This document shows, one piece after another, positions 6,051-7,194 of a stretch of DNA of 7,194 bases. Position numbers and translations under genes: made by a program. The stretch is from an uncultured Eubacteriales bacterium (GTDB lineage: Bacteria; Bacillota; Clostridia; UMGS1883). The notes below the pieces were generated by a model, which was not told where the DNA came from, ran no database searches, and saw only the letters and a program-made list of their open reading frames with translations. How positions within the stretch are numbered: the stretch's first letter is position 1; each line of letters begins with the position of its first letter. Where the stretch lies: NCBI GenBank assembly GCA_905195005.1, contig CAJJUC010000118.1, positions 1 to 7,194 of the forward strand, read 5' to 3'.

Positions 6051-7066
6051 AGAATATTCTCGTAACGGGCGCGGCAGGCTTTATCGGCGCGTTTCTCGCC
6101 AAAAGGCTTTTGGAGCGCGGAGATAATGTTGTCGGAGCGGACAATGTGAACGATTATTATGACGTACGCATTAAGCGGGCGCGCCTTGAAATGCTTTCAA
6201 AGTACGATAACTTCACATTCAAAGAAATAAACATTGCCGATAAGACGGCGGTCGATGAAATATTTGAAGAGTATCGTCCCGAAATCGTTGTCAATCTTGC
6301 GGCGCAGGCAGGTGTTCGCTACAGCATTGAAAATCCGCAGGTTTACATTGAATCGAATATAATCGGATTTTTTAACATTCTGGAGGCATGCCGCCGATAT
6401 CCCGTGGAGCATCTTGTGTATGCTTCCTCAAGCTCGGTTTACGGTGCGAACAAAAAAGTGCCTTTTTCAACGGAGGATAAGGTTGATAACCCGGTAAGCC
6501 TGTATGCGGCTACAAAAAAATCGAATGAGCTTATGGCACATTGCTACAGCAAGCTTTATAATATCCCGTCAACGGGACTGCGCTTTTTCACGGTTTACGG
6601 TCCGATGGGGCGCCCCGATATGGCATATTTCGGCTTTACGGATAAGCTGCGCCGCGGCGAAACGATAAAGATATTTAACTACGGAAACTGTAAGCGTGAT
6701 TTCACGTATGTTGACGATATTGTTGAGGGTGTTATGCGCGTTATGGCAAAACCGCCGGAAAAGAAAAACGGGGAGGACGGCTTGCCGCTTCCGCCGTACG
6801 CAGTGTATAACATCGGGAACAGCAATCCGGAAAATCTTCTGGAATTTGTGGATATTCTCCGGCAGGAGCTTATCCGCGCAGGAGTGCTCCCGAGCGATTA
6901 CGACTTTGAGGCGCACAAGGAACTTGTGCCGATGCAGCCGGGCGATGTTCCCGTGACATACGCCGACACAAGCGCACTTGAACGCGACTTCGGCTACAAG
7001 CCGTCAACAACGCTTCGCGAGGGGCTTCGGAGCTTTGCGGAGTGGTATGCCGAGTTTTACAAGTAA
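6047..7066 (+). CDS. NAD-dependent UDP-glucuronate 4-epimerase-like protein (extended SDR)
   Basis: This cytoplasmic enzyme probably interconverts UDP-glucuronate and UDP-galacturonate at C4. The Rossmann motif TGAAGFIGAF is at 7-16, followed by DNVNDYYDVRIKRARLEML (32-50). The NDYYD-x-x-(I/L)K-x-x-R form is typical of UDP-glucuronate epimerases rather than GalE. LAAQAGVRYSIENP (84-97), ASSSSVYG (126-133) and the catalytic Tyr153-Lys157 pair (SLYAATKKSNE) are present. LRFFTVYGPMGRPDMA (178-193) is the stretch that best marks this family, and its GRPD arginine lies where uronate carboxylate recognition is expected. RDFTYVDDI is at 217-225. At 339 residues it is normal length. AAGGGG just upstream (about 6033-6038) serves as the ribosome binding site, and ATGA at 6047-6050 overlaps the nucleotidyltransferase stop. 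Related alternatives are UDP-GlcNAc/GlcNAcA epimerases or a 4,6-dehydratase-like SDR; the lack of TDE in place of SSS argues against a dehydratase. Confidence 0.88.
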   Translation: MKNILVTGAAGFIGAFLAKRLLERGDNVVGADNVNDYYDVRIKRARLEMLSKYDNFTFKEINIADKTAVDEIFEEYRPEIVVNLAAQAGVRYSIENPQVYIESNIIGFFNILEACRRYPVEHLVYASSSSVYGANKKVPFSTEDKVDNPVSLYAATKKSNELMAHCYSKLYNIPSTGLRFFTVYGPMGRPDMAYFGFTDKLRRGETIKIFNYGNCKRDFTYVDDIVEGVMRVMAKPPEKKNGEDGLPLPPYAVYNIGNSNPENLLEFVDILRQELIRAGVLPSDYDFEAHKELVPMQPGDVPVTYADTSALERDFGYKPSTTLREGLRSFAEWYAEFYK

Positions 7067-7194
7067 AATTAACAATGGAGGATGACTTAACGCGAAAGAA
7101 CTAAAAACAGCGGAAAAAGAAAAATTCCATAACAAATAAACCTTGCAATAAAGAAAATTTTGCAAGGCAGAAACAAAATTGCAGTTATTAAGAG
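7067..7194. other. 3' intergenic tail with no convincing gene
   Basis: These 128 A-rich bases follow the epimerase stop. A clear GGAGG lies at 7077-7081, but the only nearby starts give two- or nine-codon frames: ATG-ACT-TAA at 7082, and ATG at 7075 reading MEDDLTRKN then stop. A 16-codon open stretch without a start codon runs 7086-7136 and ends in TAA at 7137. Another frame, without an ATG, is open from 7133 to the window end. No rRNA or tRNA structure was recognised. The downstream gene may begin beyond the window, or its 5' end may be damaged here. Confidence 0.5.
7141..7167. repeat. Perfect 8-bp inverted repeat (hairpin) after the operon's last gene
   Basis: CCTTGCAA (7141-7148) and TTGCAAGG (7160-7167) are exact reverse complements separated by an 11-base A-rich loop. 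On the + strand the stem is followed by CAGAAACAAAA, with no run of T, so it is not a classical Rho-independent terminator for this operon. Read on the - strand, the stem is followed by TTTATTTGTT, which is T-rich and could weakly terminate a convergent transcript, though no such gene is seen. It could also be an RNA-processing or attenuation hairpin. Confidence 0.5.

Noticed and set aside
939..6089. Near-identical 37-base stretches at 939-975 and 6053-6089 (3 differences)
   Set aside because: Both encode the Rossmann NAD-binding motif at the start of two SDR genes. Shared motif and codon preference, possibly old paralogy, explain it; similarity does not extend far enough to call a repeat element.
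6047..7066. Calling the last gene galE or rmlB
   Set aside because: The NDYYD and FFTVYGPMGRPDMA motifs fit UDP-glucuronate epimerases better, and the TDE triplet of dehydratases is absent (SSS instead).
1..7194. CRISPR arrays, insertion sequences, tRNA or rRNA genes
   Set aside because: No repeat-spacer pattern, transposase-like protein, terminal inverted repeats or RNA-gene sequence was seen on either strand.

Overview
The window is one compact, single-direction stretch of seven genes on the + strand, all concerned with making or modifying activated sugars. It looks like part of a capsule, exopolysaccharide or cell-wall glycopolymer locus. Nearly every gene has a GGAGG- or AAGGA-type ribosome binding site or overlaps the gene before it, and gaps between genes are 21 bases or less, so the seven genes very probably form one operon. 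The strong Shine-Dalgarno sites, the type of RmlA, and a nucleotidyltransferase type I associate with Clostridia suggest a Bacillota (Clostridia-like) bacterium, perhaps from a gut or other plant-polysaccharide-rich habitat. That assignment is an inference, because no rRNA or marker gene is present.

Layout. Bases 42-1952 hold rfbA/rmlA and rfbB/rmlB, the first two steps of dTDP-deoxysugar synthesis (glucose-1-phosphate to dTDP-glucose to dTDP-4-keto-6-deoxyglucose). RmlC and RmlD are not in the window, so the final sugar (L-rhamnose or another) is not determined here. Bases 1968-4165 hold a membrane acyltransferase-3 family protein whose stop overlaps the start of a PF14907-type 'uncharacterised nucleotidyltransferase'. 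Bases 4180-7066 hold three tightly coupled genes: a GHMP sugar kinase, a small sugar-1-phosphate nucleotidyltransferase, and a UDP-glucuronate 4-epimerase-like SDR enzyme. The last 128 bases hold no convincing gene; they contain a GGAGG site with no usable start, short broken reading frames and an 8-bp perfect hairpin.

The most interesting part is the last three genes. The kinase has the galactokinase fold motifs, but the glutamate that contacts the 6-hydroxyl of galactose is alanine (PLGAHIDHQ). This is the form I recall from plant D-galacturonate kinase. Followed by a nucleotidyltransferase and a UDP-glucuronate/UDP-galacturonate epimerase, it suggests a uronic-acid version of the Leloir pathway: free galacturonate to GalA-1-phosphate to UDP-GalA, interconverted with UDP-GlcA. 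This would let the cell build polymer from scavenged galacturonate as well as from UDP-glucuronate. The motifs are directly visible; the substrates are inferred.
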